DNA from: Lacicoccus qingdaonensis
GTDB taxonomy: Bacteria; Bacillota; Bacilli; Staphylococcales; Salinicoccaceae
Length of the DNA stretch: 64,000 nucleotides
Assembly: GCF_900101075.1 (NCBI RefSeq)
Contig: NZ_FNFY01000004.1
Location: 62,001-126,000, forward strand
Direction: 5' to 3'
A program made the position numbers and the translations under genes. Shown in pieces: positions 35,696 to 45,785 of the stretch (position 1 is its first letter; each line of letters opens with the position of its first letter). The notes under the pieces were generated by a model. That model was given only the letters and a program-made list of their open reading frames with translations. It had not been told where the DNA came from and made no database searches.

Positions 35696-36982
35696 TCATC
35701 TGGCCTGTTTTAACTGCTCCAGATCCTCCAAAAAACCGGGATAGGAAACACTGATTGCAGAAGGGTCGTCGATGTTGATATCCTTACCTGCTGCAATTCC
35801 CATGACGAGCAGCATCATGATGATACGATGGTCGTGATAACCTTTGAAGTCATTATCGGTCAATTTGATTTCAGTAATCGGATGGACGATGAATCCATCA
35901 TCGAATTCCTCGAATCTGATGCCGAATTTACTCAGTTCATCTATAACTGCCCTTAATCTGTCCGTTTCCTTAAAACGCAGTTCTTTAGCATCCTTTATGA
36001 CGCTCGGTGAACTGCCAAAAGCACCCAGTACTGCAAGGACTGGAATTTCATCAATCAATCTCGGGATGATATCGCCGGATAGTTCAAAAGAGCTTAAATT
36101 CTCGCTGTGTTTCACCCTGATATTGCCGATAGCTTCACCCTCGCTTGAAGTTTTGTTCACTTCAATATCCGCATTCATCTGTCTGAATACATCAATGATG
36201 CCTGCTCTGGTTTCATTGAGGGAGACATCTTCTATTAAAATATCGGATCCTTCAGTTATTGCCGCCAGCACCATTAAAAAGGCTGCTGATGATATATCCC
36301 CCGGCACGAGGACATCCCGCGGCTTCAATGACTGTCCGCCTTGAAGCTTGACGGTCAACCCTTCAACCATGATATCGACCCCGAACTGCTTAAGCATGGT
36401 TTCGGTATGGTCCCGTGATTTAAATTGTTCATGTACTATCGTTTCACCATCTGCAAACAGACCGGCAAATAGAATTGCACTTTTCACCTGTGCACTCGCA
36501 ACCGGCATATTGTATTCAATGGCATTTAACATACCCGGTTTAATTTTTATCGGCGGGTATTTACCATCTTTCAAAGAGATGTCGGCGCCCATTTCACCTA
36601 ACGGTCCTGAAACACGGTCCATTGGCCTTATGGCTATGGAACTGTCCCCTTCCATTGTTGCATTGATGCCGAGTCCTGCGAGTAATCCCATAAGCAGACG
36701 GGTTGTCGTTCCCGAATTACCAGTATACAGAATATCGCCGGGTGTTTTTAAATTTTCTGCTCCCGGAGATGTCACTGTTATCATGCCCGCTTCATTTGTA
36801 ATGCTGACACCGAGTTGTGACATGATTTCTGATGTTCTGAAAGTATCATCACTTTCGAGTGGTGATTTGATTGTTGAAGTCCCTTCTGCAAGAGAGGACA
36901 TCATCAGGGCACGATGTGTGATTGACTTATCGCCGGGCACTTTTATACTACCGGTAAATTTATGATTTAATAATGATTTCAT
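35696..36982 (-). CDS. aroA: 3-phosphoshikimate 1-carboxyvinyltransferase (EPSP synthase)
   Basis: Sixth shikimate step, adding enolpyruvate from PEP to shikimate 3-phosphate. The 428 residues hold VPGDKSITHRALM near 17, GNSGTTTRLLMGLLAG near 87 (PEP site), ASAQVKSAIL near 165 and RFKETDRL near 334. The loop reads LYTGNSGTTTRL, with Gly (not Ala) in the PEP region and SAQVKSA as in class II-like glyphosate-tolerant staphylococcal enzymes; tolerance is not shown here. Overlaps aroB by four bases (ATGA). Confidence 0.96.
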   Translation of the reverse strand: MKSLLNHKFTGSIKVPGDKSITHRALMMSSLAEGTSTIKSPLESDDTFRTSEIMSQLGVSITNEAGMITVTSPGAENLKTPGDILYTGNSGTTTRLLMGLLAGLGINATMEGDSSIAIRPMDRVSGPLGEMGADISLKDGKYPPIKIKPGMLNAIEYNMPVASAQVKSAILFAGLFADGETIVHEQFKSRDHTETMLKQFGVDIMVEGLTVKLQGGQSLKPRDVLVPGDISSAAFLMVLAAITEGSDILIEDVSLNETRAGIIDVFRQMNADIEVNKTSSEGEAIGNIRVKHSENLSSFELSGDIIPRLIDEIPVLAVLGAFGSSPSVIKDAKELRFKETDRLRAVIDELSKFGIRFEEFDDGFIVHPITEIKLTDNDFKGYHDHRIIMMLLVMGIAAGKDINIDDPSAISVSYPGFLEDLEQLKQAR

Positions 36983-38031
36983 ATGGACTCCTTTATCCCG
37001 CTTAAATAATTCTCAAGCGTACTGATATTCAATTCTGTAAAATAAGGAGAAAAACTTTCATCTATTAAGACAAAACCGATTGCTTCATTTTTTATATTTT
37101 TCTTATCGTGTCTCATAAGGTCGATCATCTGCTCTATATCCATTTCACCAAGCAGTCCGACCGGGTAATCCAGACCTGAAAAGTATTCATGATATTTTTG
37201 CAGGTCAAAAATTTCATTTTCAGCAGTCTTGTTCGAAATGTACATCATTGCATATAAACCGAGAATGATGGCCTGGCCGTGCGGTATCTTATATTGGTAT
37301 TCGATTGCATGACCCAAAGTGTGACCGAGGTTTAAAAATTTTCTTGAACCGGATTCAAACTCATCTGAGGACACATAGTCCATTTTAGTTTTAATGCCAT
37401 CGATGATGCTTTCTTCAATGGCATCAATGCTGATTCCAAAAGCAGTTTTAGCCATCAGGCTGCGGGCAGCCTCTTTGCTGTTTAATAGTGAATGTTTAAA
37501 AACTTCTCCAAACCCGCTCATAATTTCACTTTCAGGCAAAGTGCTTAAAAATTCCAAATCATATATAACGCCTGAAGGTCTGTGGAATGCACCGATAAGA
37601 TTTTTACCGTGACTTGAATTTATTGCAGTTTTACCGCCTATTGCTGAATCATGTGCCAATATGGTCGTCGGTACCTGAATGAAGTCCACACCTCTTAAAG
37701 TTACAGCGGCTGCAAAACCTCCGGCGTCACCCGCAGCTCCTCCGCCGATGACGACAACAAGGCTCGAACGTTTGATACCTTGTTCAAGAAGGTTTTCGGT
37801 CAGGTTCATGAATGACTGAAAAGTTTTTGCCGACTCACCGCTGTCTATAAGAATCGGATCTTCGATGTCTTTTAATATTCCATCTCTGAAATGCCCGTAA
37901 ACTGTTACATCTACTATATAAAAGACTTCGTTATAATGTGATGTGTAGTGCTTCATAACTTTATTGAAAATGCCATGTCCCACATGGACGGTGTAGTTAT
38001 TGTCAGGGTAAGTCGTTTTGAATTCGTGCAT
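36979..38031 (-). CDS. aroB: 3-dehydroquinate synthase
   Basis: NAD- and zinc-dependent second step of the shikimate pathway, 350 residues. The nucleotide/metal region shows VIGGGAAGDAGGFAAAVTLRG near 95 and PTTILAHDSAIGGKTAIN near 117; the zinc His cluster includes NLGHTLGHAIEY near 233 and the later HGQAIILG. Between aroC (2 bases) and aroA (overlap). Confidence 0.95.
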   Translation of the reverse strand: MHEFKTTYPDNNYTVHVGHGIFNKVMKHYTSHYNEVFYIVDVTVYGHFRDGILKDIEDPILIDSGESAKTFQSFMNLTENLLEQGIKRSSLVVVIGGGAAGDAGGFAAAVTLRGVDFIQVPTTILAHDSAIGGKTAINSSHGKNLIGAFHRPSGVIYDLEFLSTLPESEIMSGFGEVFKHSLLNSKEAARSLMAKTAFGISIDAIEESIIDGIKTKMDYVSSDEFESGSRKFLNLGHTLGHAIEYQYKIPHGQAIILGLYAMMYISNKTAENEIFDLQKYHEYFSGLDYPVGLLGEMDIEQMIDLMRHDKKNIKNEAIGFVLIDESFSPYFTELNISTLENYLSGIKESI

Positions 38032-38033
38032 GA

Positions 38034-39200
38034 TCAGAAGTTTTTAGTTCTCTCTTTATATTCTTCGACAGCCTGTTTCAATTCTTCAAAGTTATCATGT
38101 GGGAATTTATCAAGTATTGCACGGGCCATTTCTATTGCAACCATATGTTCACAGACAATGGATGCTGCAGGCACTGCACATGCGTCACTGCGCTCAACGG
38201 TAGCCTTGAATGGCTCTTTCGTATTGATATCGACACTCATCAATGGTTTATAAAGGGTCGGAATAGGTTTCATTACTGCACGGACAACAATCGGCATCCC
38301 TGTAGACATTCCACCTTCAAAACCACCGAGATTATTTGTCCTGCGGGTATATCCTTCTTCACTGCTGTAAAGAATCTCATCCTGCACCTGTGATCCCGGG
38401 GTGTGCGCCAGTTTGAATCCCATCCCGAATTCTACACCTTTGAAAGCGTTGATGCTGATGACACTTCCTGCAATTTTAGAATCAAGTTTTCTGTCGTAAT
38501 GAACATAGGACCCAAGACCGACCGGCGGGTTTTCGATAATGACTTCGACGATTCCACCGATTGTGTCCCCATTTTTCTTTGCTGTATCGATCAGTTCTTC
38601 CGTTTTCTTTGTCTGCTCATCTGAAATCATACGTACTGAAGACTGATTTGCACCTTCAGCGATTTCTGAATAAGAATATTCGCCTTCATCCTTGATTTCA
38701 CCGATTTGAGTCACACGGCTCGTCATATTTATATCAAGTGAATGCAGCAACTCTTTACATAGTGCACCGACAGCGACGCGCGCAGCAGTTTCTCTTGCCG
38801 ACGATCTTTCGAGAACATTTCTTAAGTCACGTGCGTTATATTTAATACCGCCGACAAGGTCAGCATGTCCCGGACGAGGCTTGGTAATGACACGTTTCAT
38901 ATTCTCTTCTTCTTCCGGAGTAAGCGGTTCACTGCCCATAATCTTTGTCCAGCTTTTAAAATCGTCATTCGTCAGCTCAATCATTATAGGACTGCCGAGA
39001 GTTTTTCCATGTCGGACGCCGGCACCGAATGTGAATGTATCCTTCTCGATTTTCATTCTGCGGCCGCGGCCGTATCCGCCCTGCCTTTTTATCAATTCAG
39101 CCTCCATACGTTCCTTATCAATAGGCATATTTGATGGAAAGCCTTCGATTATCGCAGTAAGTTTGGGTCCATGTGATTCGCCTGATGTTAAAAATCTCAT
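38034..39200 (-). CDS. aroC: Chorismate synthase
   Basis: Final shikimate enzyme, forming chorismate with reduced FMN. 388 residues with [10 protein letters not shown] at the start, GRGRRMKIE near 44, GKTLGSPI near 61, [10 protein letters not shown] near 112 and [13 protein letters not shown] near 300. First of aroC-aroB-aroA. Chorismate feeds menaquinone, and heptaprenyl and methyltransferase genes for menaquinone lie just upstream. GGAGAAGGTGG precedes the ATG. Confidence 0.96.
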   Translation of the reverse strand: MRFLTSGESHGPKLTAIIEGFPSNMPIDKERMEAELIKRQGGYGRGRRMKIEKDTFTFGAGVRHGKTLGSPIMIELTNDDFKSWTKIMGSEPLTPEEEENMKRVITKPRPGHADLVGGIKYNARDLRNVLERSSARETAARVAVGALCKELLHSLDINMTSRVTQIGEIKDEGEYSYSEIAEGANQSSVRMISDEQTKKTEELIDTAKKNGDTIGGIVEVIIENPPVGLGSYVHYDRKLDSKIAGSVISINAFKGVEFGMGFKLAHTPGSQVQDEILYSSEEGYTRRTNNLGGFEGGMSTGMPIVVRAVMKPIPTLYKPLMSVDINTKEPFKATVERSDACAVPAASIVCEHMVAIEMARAILDKFPHDNFEELKQAVEEYKERTKNF

Positions 39201-39229
39201 AATTCCACCTTCTCCTCTAAAATTATATT

Positions 39230-39255
39230 AAAAAAAGCTGAGTAATAACCCAGCT
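39230..39255 (-). terminator. Terminator of ndk
   Basis: Eight-pair stem AGCTGGGT/ACTCAGCT in minus-strand sense (39248-39255 with 39236-39243, one G-T pair) with seven T behind it. Lies between ndk and aroC. Confidence 0.8.
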
Positions 39256-39269
39256 CCTTGTTTTTTTGT

Positions 39270-39719
39270 TTAGTAAATCCAGTCTTTGTTAATCAGGCTG
39301 TAGTCGAGTATTTCAGCTTCATCAAAGAAAAGATTGATTTCTCTTTCAGCACTTTCCGCTGAATCTGAACCATGGATAATGTTTTTTCCAACAGTTAAAC
39401 CAAAGTCGCCTCTGATAGTTCCCGGCGCTGCTTCTTGAGGGTTTGTCGAACCAACTACCAATCTTGCAGTAGAGATTACGTTCTCACCTTCCAATACCAT
39501 TGCGAAAACCGGTCCTGAAGTAATGAAGTCAACCAGCTCCCCAAAGAAAGGTTTATCCTGGTGTTCCTGATAATGTGTTTTAGCAAGGTCCTCTGACACA
39601 TTCATCAATTTTGCACCGGCAATTTTGAAACCTTTATTCTCAAGTCTTGAAACAATCGGCCCGATAAGATTTCTTTGTACCCCATCAGGTTTAATCATTA
39701 GAAAAGTTTTTTCCATCAT
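39270..39719 (-). CDS. ndk: Nucleoside diphosphate kinase
   Basis: Transfers the gamma phosphate among NTPs through a phosphohistidine. 149 residues with [15 protein letters not shown] near 5, [14 protein letters not shown] near 88 and the active His in [12 protein letters not shown] near 114. AAGGAG precedes two adjacent ATG codons; either could serve. It has its own promoter and terminator inside the larger menaquinone/aro cluster. Confidence 0.97.
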   Translation of the reverse strand: MMEKTFLMIKPDGVQRNLIGPIVSRLENKGFKIAGAKLMNVSEDLAKTHYQEHQDKPFFGELVDFITSGPVFAMVLEGENVISTARLVVGSTNPQEAAPGTIRGDFGLTVGKNIIHGSDSAESAEREINLFFDEAEILDYSLINKDWIY

Positions 39720-39749
39720 TAAATCTCCTTATAAATTAGTTATGTTCTT

Positions 39750-39778
39750 ATATTATCATTAATTAATTTTATTGTTAA
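39750..39778 (-). promoter_or_regulatory. Promoter of ndk
   Basis: Minus-strand TTAACA (39773-39778), 17 bases, TAATAT (39750-39755), about 30 bases before the ndk start. Good spacing; in AT-rich sequence, so moderate trust. Confidence 0.5.
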
Positions 39779-39779
39779 T

Positions 39780-40736
39780 TTATTTCAGGCGCTTTTTGAG
39801 TTTTTCTGCTATTTCCAGCAAATATCCCTTAACAGGCTGTTCGATATCACTGAGATGGGCGATTGCTTCATCGTAATGGTCGGAGCTGATTTTTAGTGAT
39901 TCTTCAAGAACATCTGATTCCAGTATCTGTCCAATCAGTGAGTCAAGGATCTCAGGATTGTTTTTAAACTCAGTCAACTGTTTTTTGAACTGCTCATCCT
40001 TATCTCTCTTAAGAAGAACAGGTAAAGTAAAATGGCCATTGGCCAGATCGGAAAATTTTGGCTTGCCGAGTTCAGACTCATCACCAGTAAAGTCCAGACA
40101 GTCATCTATGATTTGAAAACTCACACCAATATGATGAGCGAACTCAGTCAGATGGTACATCGTCACTTCATCCAGATGGCTTGCGTAGCTTCCGAGTTCT
40201 ACACTGAGGACAATAAGCAATGCAGTTTTACGATAGATTTTTTCGTAGTAATCATCATAAGTCTGATTTTCATTGAACTGATGGTTGAACTGAAGCAGTT
40301 CGCCGCTCACAATCTGTTCAATTGCAGCTGAATATGTTTTATGGAATTTTTCATGTTCGATGCCGCTCACCATTTGTACGGCTGTTGATAACAGCAGATT
40401 GCCGGTATTTACCGCCTGAAAGTATCCATATTTATAGTAAGCGGTCTCTTTTCCTCTTCTAAGCTCACTGTCATCAATGATATCATCATGGACCAGCGTC
40501 GCCATATGAAGAAGTTCCAGGCTCGCACTCACTTTGTAGACGTCTTCCATCCTGTCGGGATTCCCCAGCTTTCCCGCAACTATGGATAAAGTCGGCCTCA
40601 ATTTTTTGCCACCTGATTTATACAGTCCGACACTCAGGTCATTGGACAGTACGCCGGCCGGTTCAAGGTTTTTTCTGATCAGTCTGTCTACTTTTATAAA
40701 ATCAGGTGCCAGATATGTTTTTAAAGATACCATCAT
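39780..40736 (-). CDS. hepT: Polyprenyl (heptaprenyl) diphosphate synthase component II
   Basis: Catalytic subunit making the menaquinone side chain. 318 residues with the first aspartate-rich motif in HDDIIDDSELRRG near 85, second in IIDDCLDFTGDESELGKP near 214, and GGKKLRP near 44. The non-catalytic partner HepS is two genes upstream, separated by the methyltransferase, as in Bacillus. Two ATG codons are adjacent at the start; the first overlaps the menG stop. Confidence 0.95.
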   Translation of the reverse strand: MMVSLKTYLAPDFIKVDRLIRKNLEPAGVLSNDLSVGLYKSGGKKLRPTLSIVAGKLGNPDRMEDVYKVSASLELLHMATLVHDDIIDDSELRRGKETAYYKYGYFQAVNTGNLLLSTAVQMVSGIEHEKFHKTYSAAIEQIVSGELLQFNHQFNENQTYDDYYEKIYRKTALLIVLSVELGSYASHLDEVTMYHLTEFAHHIGVSFQIIDDCLDFTGDESELGKPKFSDLANGHFTLPVLLKRDKDEQFKKQLTEFKNNPEILDSLIGQILESDVLEESLKISSDHYDEAIAHLSDIEQPVKGYLLEIAEKLKKRLK

Positions 40737-41431
40737 TAATCTCCATCAATCGGTTTTATTGCAAAGTGGCTGGCTGCCGTTCCTAAAGTATGGGGAATGA
40801 TTTTAATGTTTGTAAATCCTGTGGTATACAGTATGCACTTCAGTTCATTTTTGGATATGAACGAACTCGTGGATTCATGAAGCCATGAGTACTCATCCTT
40901 CTTTTTGGCAATGATGCCGCCGAGCATGGGCATGATTTTACCGAAATAAAGTTCAAAGCCCGAGTTGATCAGATTATTTTCCGGTGTGGATGTTTCCAGG
41001 ATGACCAGCGTCCCGCCCGGTTTTAGAACACGGTAGAAATCTGCGATTGCAGCCCCGTAATCAGGCAGGTTTCTGAGACCGAATCCGATAGTCACATAAT
41101 CAAACTGATCATCTTCAAATGGCAGATTCATTGCATTGCCGTGGATAAGCGATATATTATCCCACTGCGCTGTTTTACCTTCGGCAACTTCAAGCATATT
41201 TTCACTGAAGTCGAGTCCGGTGGTTTCGGCACCGCTCGCTGCTAGCTGAATTGTCCAGTCACCGGTACCGCAGCATACATCAAGAACAGTCATATCACTG
41301 TCAAGAAACATATGGGACATTGTTTTATTTCTCCACAGTGTGTGCTGGTTGAAACTTATGATGTTATTCATATGGTCGTAATCTTTTGAAATCGCGTTGA
41401 ATATTTTATGTACACGTTGTTCTTTATCCAT
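40736..41431 (-). CDS. menG: Demethylmenaquinone methyltransferase
   Basis: SAM-dependent methylation of demethylmenaquinone to menaquinone (UbiE/MenG). 231 residues: MDKEQRVHKIFNAISKDYD start, DVCCGTGDWTIQLA near 50 (SAM loop), GNAMNLPFEDDQFDYVTIGFGLRN near 99, PGGTLVILETSTP near 142. ATG at 41429-41431 with AGGTGA upstream; the GTG three codons earlier overlaps that site. Starts eight bases before the end of hepS. Confidence 0.95.
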   Translation of the reverse strand: MDKEQRVHKIFNAISKDYDHMNNIISFNQHTLWRNKTMSHMFLDSDMTVLDVCCGTGDWTIQLAASGAETTGLDFSENMLEVAEGKTAQWDNISLIHGNAMNLPFEDDQFDYVTIGFGLRNLPDYGAAIADFYRVLKPGGTLVILETSTPENNLINSGFELYFGKIMPMLGGIIAKKKDEYSWLHESTSSFISKNELKCILYTTGFTNIKIIPHTLGTAASHFAIKPIDGD

Positions 41432-41930
41432 TATTGTCACCTGTACTCTTTGATATATATGGTAAGTTTTCTATGTTAATACTGTCGATGTATTGATTGA
41501 TTAACTGTAATAGGTTGTTATGTGCATAACCATTATCTACAAGATAAATGAGAGGTGCAAATAAAAGACTTTTTAATTCAGCATGAGGGGGGTTTTTATC
41601 AGATGTGGCATAGGCTGATTTGTTAGAAGTGATTTCTTTGGAAATGCTGGACACATCGTTTATCACTTTATACTCATTATGTAATGCTAATATTTTATAA
41701 AACTGGCTGAAAAAGTAGTCGCCGGTCAAAACGTGCTCTTCCCTATCTGCATCATATGGTTCTTCATCTAAAATCTGCAATGCTTTATTGAAAAACAAAA
41801 CCGCATGGCAAATGTGAGCATCTCGTATGATATTTTCTTCATCTGAAAAGAAAGTGAAGAATGGCTCATTATGTAATTTCAGATTGTTATTATTCAGATC
41901 TTTTTCTATTTGTTGTATAAGAGCTTTCAT
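41424..41930 (-). CDS. hepS: Heptaprenyl diphosphate synthase component I (HepS-like)
   Basis: Accessory subunit of the two-part prenyl diphosphate synthase. The 168 residues are short against about 250 in Bacillus HepS but near staphylococcal forms; similarity is visible in DYFFSQFYKILA near 90, the typical Gly-Asp-Tyr-Phe core, and in the context hepS-menG-hepT. No catalytic residues are expected. ATG at 41928-41930 with AAGGTGA upstream; the longer upstream frame is a hydrophobic artefact. Confidence 0.82.
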   Translation of the reverse strand: MKALIQQIEKDLNNNNLKLHNEPFFTFFSDEENIIRDAHICHAVLFFNKALQILDEEPYDADREEHVLTGDYFFSQFYKILALHNEYKVINDVSSISKEITSNKSAYATSDKNPPHAELKSLLFAPLIYLVDNGYAHNNLLQLINQYIDSINIENLPYISKSTGDNNG

Positions 41931-41948
41931 GAAAAATATCACCTTATA

Positions 41949-41980
41949 AATTAATAGACCTAACATCAACCGTTAGGCCT
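41949..41980 (-). terminator. Terminator of hup
   Basis: Nine-pair stem (41956-41964 with 41972-41980, one G-T pair) followed on the minus strand by ATTAATTT. Lies ten bases past the HU gene stop. Confidence 0.65.
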
Positions 41981-41990
41981 AATTCATTAA

Positions 41991-42263
41991 TTATTTTACT
42001 GCATCTTTAAGTGCTTTACCTGCTTTGAAAGCCGGTACTTTTGAAGCTGCAATCTCAATTTCTTCACCAGATTGTGGATTGCGGCCTTTACGTGCAGCAC
42101 GTTCGCGGACTTCAAAGTTACCGAAACCGATCAACTGCACTTTTTCACCCTTTTTTAAGGAATCTTGAATTGACTCAAATACTGCGTCAACAGCAGCACC
42201 TGATTCTTTTTTTGTAAGATCAGCTTTGTCGCTGACAGCATTGATTAAATCAGTCTTGTTCAT
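41991..42263 (-). CDS. hup: Nucleoid protein HU
   Basis: Dimeric DNA-bending histone-like protein, 90 residues. [10 protein letters not shown] start, [19 protein letters not shown] near 45-63 with the DNA-binding arm RNPQSGEEI, and the end [17 protein letters not shown] at 42261-42263 behind GGGAGGTGG; the upstream extension of the frame is not coding. Own leader with an inverted repeat; sits where Bacillus has spoIVA-hbs, without the spore gene. Confidence 0.97.
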   Translation of the reverse strand: MNKTDLINAVSDKADLTKKESGAAVDAVFESIQDSLKKGEKVQLIGFGNFEVRERAARKGRNPQSGEEIEIAASKVPAFKAGKALKDAVK

Positions 42264-42287
42264 ACTATTCCACCTCCCATAATGAGT

Positions 42288-42310
42288 ATAATGATAGGTT
42301 TTATCATTAT
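42288..42310. promoter_or_regulatory. Inverted repeat in the hup leader
   Basis: Perfect arms ATAATGATA and TATCATTAT (42288-42296, 42302-42310) around five bases, 25 bases upstream of the hup ATG. May be a protein operator or an mRNA hairpin in front of the ribosome site. No T run follows that would make it a terminator. Confidence 0.55.
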
Positions 42311-42381
42311 GTTTTGACTTTAACACAGTCGTTTGACCACTGCAATGAATTTTATGGTTTTTTGGCAGAAAAATGGCTTTA

Positions 42382-43107
42382 CTATGCACTTTTATGCACA
42401 TTAGTCATAAAAATCGGGTCATTATTTTCATTAACTGTAATTTCAGGTGAATATATTGGCACGACCGGTGTATATTCATATAATACTTCGCGTACATCAT
42501 CACCGGTTTCAAACTGCAGATTGTTCTCATCGATGATTCTGCCGATTTCTTCTCTGTAATCAACAATGAAATTTTCCCCGCCGCTGTAGTAGACATTCAG
42601 TGCACCGCCTGAATATGGGCTCGTCACTGTCGGATTTTCATTTAAATTATAGAAATCCAAGTCCAGCTTGTATACATTCGGTCCGATGGTTTCTTCAAAT
42701 TCAACATGATCTCCCATGCCGTTCACTCTGAGCTGCAGTGAGCGTATTTCTTCAGTGATTCTTAAATCGGCCAATTTGACTGTTGGATTTTCTTCGGCAT
42801 CCAAAATTACAAATTGATAATACCCGCCCGCCTCATATGATATAGCCGGTCTTTCATCCAGATAATCTGGTACAAGTCTATCGAAATCCACCTGATATTC
42901 GAAGTATTCACGTGTTTCGGTTACAGTTTTAATCGGAAGCAGGCCGTCTGTATCTTCCTGGTACTGCTCTACAGCATTCTGAACCATATCAATCTGAGAT
43001 TCACTCGGCATCTGGTTTTGCTCTTCAGATTCAGGATACATACATGCGTTTAAAAACAAAACTGATAAAAGAACAGTTATTACTTTAACATTATATTTAA
43101 GTTTCAT
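42382..43107 (-). CDS. Lipoprotein YphF-like
   Basis: A 241-residue predicted lipoprotein: basic start, hydrophobic signal segment and lipobox LNAC with Cys22. The mature part is acidic ([18 protein letters not shown] near 44) with beta-rich stretches and no known catalytic motif. Placed as YphF by position between yphE/gpsA and the HU gene, as in B. subtilis, and by general character. One codon boundary separates it from yphE. Function unknown. Confidence 0.75.
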   Translation of the reverse strand: MKLKYNVKVITVLLSVLFLNACMYPESEEQNQMPSESQIDMVQNAVEQYQEDTDGLLPIKTVTETREYFEYQVDFDRLVPDYLDERPAISYEAGGYYQFVILDAEENPTVKLADLRITEEIRSLQLRVNGMGDHVEFEETIGPNVYKLDLDFYNLNENPTVTSPYSGGALNVYYSGGENFIVDYREEIGRIIDENNLQFETGDDVREVLYEYTPVVPIYSPEITVNENNDPIFMTNVHKSA

Positions 43108-43305
43108 CTAGCTGCCCCCCAGAACAGGTATCATAAGAATAAAAGCCAACAGCAGCAGTCCCCATGCAAATATGGAGACAATCACACTGATTACTTTTAT
43201 TTTAATGACGTAGCGCGCAACATAAATCAATACAGCTGCTAGCGCCATCGACCCCATTGATATAAAAGACAGCCACATAAGGTCCATTGCTGATATTCCA
43301 AACAT
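43108..43305 (-). CDS. YphE-like small membrane protein (DUF2768)
   Basis: A 65-residue protein with two hydrophobic helices (about 8-30 and 36-60) and few charges. Matches YphE in size, topology and genome place next to gpsA. Its stop abuts the start of the lipoprotein gene, so the two are likely coexpressed. Function unknown. Confidence 0.75.
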   Translation of the reverse strand: MFGISAMDLMWLSFISMGSMALAAVLIYVARYVIKIKVISVIVSIFAWGLLLLAFILMIPVLGGS

Positions 43306-43308
43306 AGT

Positions 43309-44367
43309 TTACTGATTACTCCAATCTCTGTATTGCTCGTTAAGAAGTTCTTTTAAACCAATCGTCTCGGAAGTCTTTTCCCGCATCATCAGTTTATAGA
43401 ATGCTTCATCTTTGCTTATATCATCAAAAAGATATTGATGAAGCACTTTGGTTATAGGCATTTCAACCCCATGACTCTCACTTAATTCATAGGCGGCACG
43501 TGTGGTATTGACGCCCTCCACTACCATGCCCATTCTGGCTTCCGCTTCTGTCAGGCTCAATCCTTCTGCAAGCATAATCCCACATCTGAAGTTGCGTGAA
43601 TGACGGCTTGTGGCAGTGACTATCAGATCGCCCATACCTGTCAGGCCAAGGAAAGTCAGTGGATCTGCACCCATTTTTGTACCCAGTCTCGCAATTTCCT
43701 GCAGACCTCTTGTGATTATAGCAGCCTTTGCGTTATCTCCAAACTGCAATCCGTGCAAAGTGCCGACCGCGAGTGCGATGATGTTTTTCAGTGCGCCGCC
43801 AATTTCAACGCCTACCAGGTCTTCGTTTACATATACCCTGAAGTATTTACTCATGAATACATCCTGTATCGTCGTCACACCCTTATTATGAAGAGATGCT
43901 GTGCTGACGGTCGTCGGTGATTTCAAGGCAACCTCTTCGGCATGGCTCGGCCCGCTCAAGACACATATATCTTCGACAGTTTCAGGTGTTGTCTCCTGTT
44001 CTATCACTTCTGAAACTCTTAAATAGCTGTCGAGCTCCAGACCTTTGGCAACATGGACGATAAGAACCTTTTTATTTTTCTCAAGTAATATACGATGTAT
44101 GTCTTTCGTCAGTCCTCTGACTGCTTTGACAGGTACTGCTATGACAAGCAGATCAGCATGGTCGACGGCTGCTGTCAGATCACTGGTCGCCCGTAATGCA
44201 GCGGGCAGATCCACATCTTTCAAATAATGAAGATTTGTATGGCTTTCATTGATTTCTTCAACAACTGCTTCATTTCTGCCGTACATTTTTACATCATGTT
44301 TATTATCTGTCAAGACCATTGCCAAGCTTGTACCAAAGCTTCCAGTACCTAAAACTGAAATGTTCAC
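43309..44367 (-). CDS. gpsA: Glycerol-3-phosphate dehydrogenase (NAD(P)+)
   Basis: Makes sn-glycerol 3-phosphate for phospholipids. 352 residues: Rossmann loop SVLGTGSFGTSLA at the start, VHVAKGLE near 104, PSHAEEVALKSPTTV near 140, and the catalytic Lys in GALKNIIALAVGTLHGLQFGDNAKAA near 190. Follows der by 14 bases. plsC, acting later in the same lipid pathway, lies in the same gene block. Confidence 0.96.
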   Translation of the reverse strand: MNISVLGTGSFGTSLAMVLTDNKHDVKMYGRNEAVVEEINESHTNLHYLKDVDLPAALRATSDLTAAVDHADLLVIAVPVKAVRGLTKDIHRILLEKNKKVLIVHVAKGLELDSYLRVSEVIEQETTPETVEDICVLSGPSHAEEVALKSPTTVSTASLHNKGVTTIQDVFMSKYFRVYVNEDLVGVEIGGALKNIIALAVGTLHGLQFGDNAKAAIITRGLQEIARLGTKMGADPLTFLGLTGMGDLIVTATSRHSRNFRCGIMLAEGLSLTEAEARMGMVVEGVNTTRAAYELSESHGVEMPITKVLHQYLFDDISKDEAFYKLMMREKTSETIGLKELLNEQYRDWSNQ

Positions 44368-44381
44368 AAGTACACGCTCCT

Positions 44382-45695
44382 TTAATTTCTTTTTCGGCTG
44401 ATGATATGAATCGGTGTCCCATGGAAATCAAATGCCCGCCGCAGCTGATTTTCCAAATACCTTTTATAACTGAAATGCATCAGCTCGGTATCATTGACGA
44501 ACATGACAAATGTCGGCGGTCCTACGCTGACCTGTGTTCCGTAAAAGATATTCAGACGATGTCCGCCTTTATCGGTCGGTGTCGGATTCATGCTTACACT
44601 GTCGACGATCACTTCATTGAGGGTGCTTGATTGGACACGTTTTTTATGAGAGTCGTTAACCAGCTTGATCAGCGGGAACAAAGTAGTCAGACGTGATCTG
44701 GTTTTCGCCGATAAAAACGTGATCGGCGCGTAGTCCAGAAACTGGAACTGTTGACGGATTTCATCTTCGAATTTTTTCATTGTTTTATCGTCTTTTTCCA
44801 CTGCATCCCACTTATTGACCACAATGACAATCGCGCGTCCTGCTTCGTGTGCAAGACCCGCAATCCGCTTATCCTGTTCTATGATACCCTCTTCACCATT
44901 GATTACGACGAGAACAACATCAGAACGTTCAATCGCCCGTGTAGCCCTTAATACTGCGTACTTCTCTGTGGATTCATATACTTTACCGCGTTTTCTCATG
45001 CCGGCAGTATCTATCAGAGTATATTCTTCATCTTCAAAAGTATATTCGGTATCCACTGCATCCCTGGTCGTTCCGGCGATATCTGAAACGATGACTCTGT
45101 CTTCATTCAGTATCGCATTGATCAGACTTGATTTTCCAACGTTGGGTCTGCCGATAAGTGAAACTTTTACAGAATCATCCTTCTCGAGGTCGACTTCTAT
45201 ATTTTTAAAGTGTTCCACTGCTGCATCCAATGAATCTCCGAGACCGAGACCGTGGGAACCGGATACCGGGAACGGGTCGCCCAGCCCCAGCCGGTAAAAG
45301 TCATAAATCTCATTTCTCATTTCAAAATTATCTATTTTATTCACTAATAATATAGTCGGTTTTTCAGATTTCTGCAGTATGCGTGCCACATGCATATCAT
45401 CATCAGTCACACCTTCTTTGCCGTTTGTGATCATAAGTATGACATCCGCTTCCAATATGGCAATTTCAGCCTGCATTTTAATCTGTTCTTGAAAAGGTTC
45501 ATCCTTTATTTCGATACCGCCGGTATCGATTACATTGAATTCATGATTCAGCCATTCGCCATCTGCGTACAGCCGGTCACGAGTCACTCCAGGCGTGTCC
45601 TCCACAATCGCTTTTCTTTCTCCTATGATTCTGTTAAATAAAGTTGACTTTCCAACGTTTGGACGGCCAACAACAGCAATTGTCGGTTTATACAT
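44382..45695 (-). CDS. der: Ribosome-assembly GTPase Der (EngA)
   Basis: Double-GTPase needed for 50S subunit assembly. 437 residues with two P-loops, [14 protein letters not shown] near 9 and [14 protein letters not shown] near 182, switch II DTGG and [15 protein letters not shown] and NKWD specificity motifs, and a C-terminal KH-like domain with [13 protein letters not shown]. In the cmk-plsC-rpsA-der-gpsA order typical of Bacillales. Confidence 0.97.
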   Translation of the reverse strand: MYKPTIAVVGRPNVGKSTLFNRIIGERKAIVEDTPGVTRDRLYADGEWLNHEFNVIDTGGIEIKDEPFQEQIKMQAEIAILEADVILMITNGKEGVTDDDMHVARILQKSEKPTILLVNKIDNFEMRNEIYDFYRLGLGDPFPVSGSHGLGLGDSLDAAVEHFKNIEVDLEKDDSVKVSLIGRPNVGKSSLINAILNEDRVIVSDIAGTTRDAVDTEYTFEDEEYTLIDTAGMRKRGKVYESTEKYAVLRATRAIERSDVVLVVINGEEGIIEQDKRIAGLAHEAGRAIVIVVNKWDAVEKDDKTMKKFEDEIRQQFQFLDYAPITFLSAKTRSRLTTLFPLIKLVNDSHKKRVQSSTLNEVIVDSVSMNPTPTDKGGHRLNIFYGTQVSVGPPTFVMFVNDTELMHFSYKRYLENQLRRAFDFHGTPIHIISRKRN

Positions 45696-45728
45696 GATTT
45701 CGCCTCCTTACCTTAAATTATTTTACCA

Positions 45729-45764
45729 TAAAAATAAAATAAAGGGCGATTTCCATCGCCCTTT
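45729..45764 (-). terminator. Terminator of rpsA
   Basis: Ten-pair stem AAAGGGCGAT/ATCGCCCTTT (45741-45750 with 45755-45764) followed on the minus strand by TATTTTATTTTT. Lies between rpsA and der. Confidence 0.88.
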
Positions 45765-45785
45765 ATCATCAAATGTTTTATCGGT

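Noticed and set aside
35844-36965. Two plus-strand open frames opposite aroA
   Set aside because: They mirror the aroA codons; Ser/Leu/Ile-rich shadows without family motifs.
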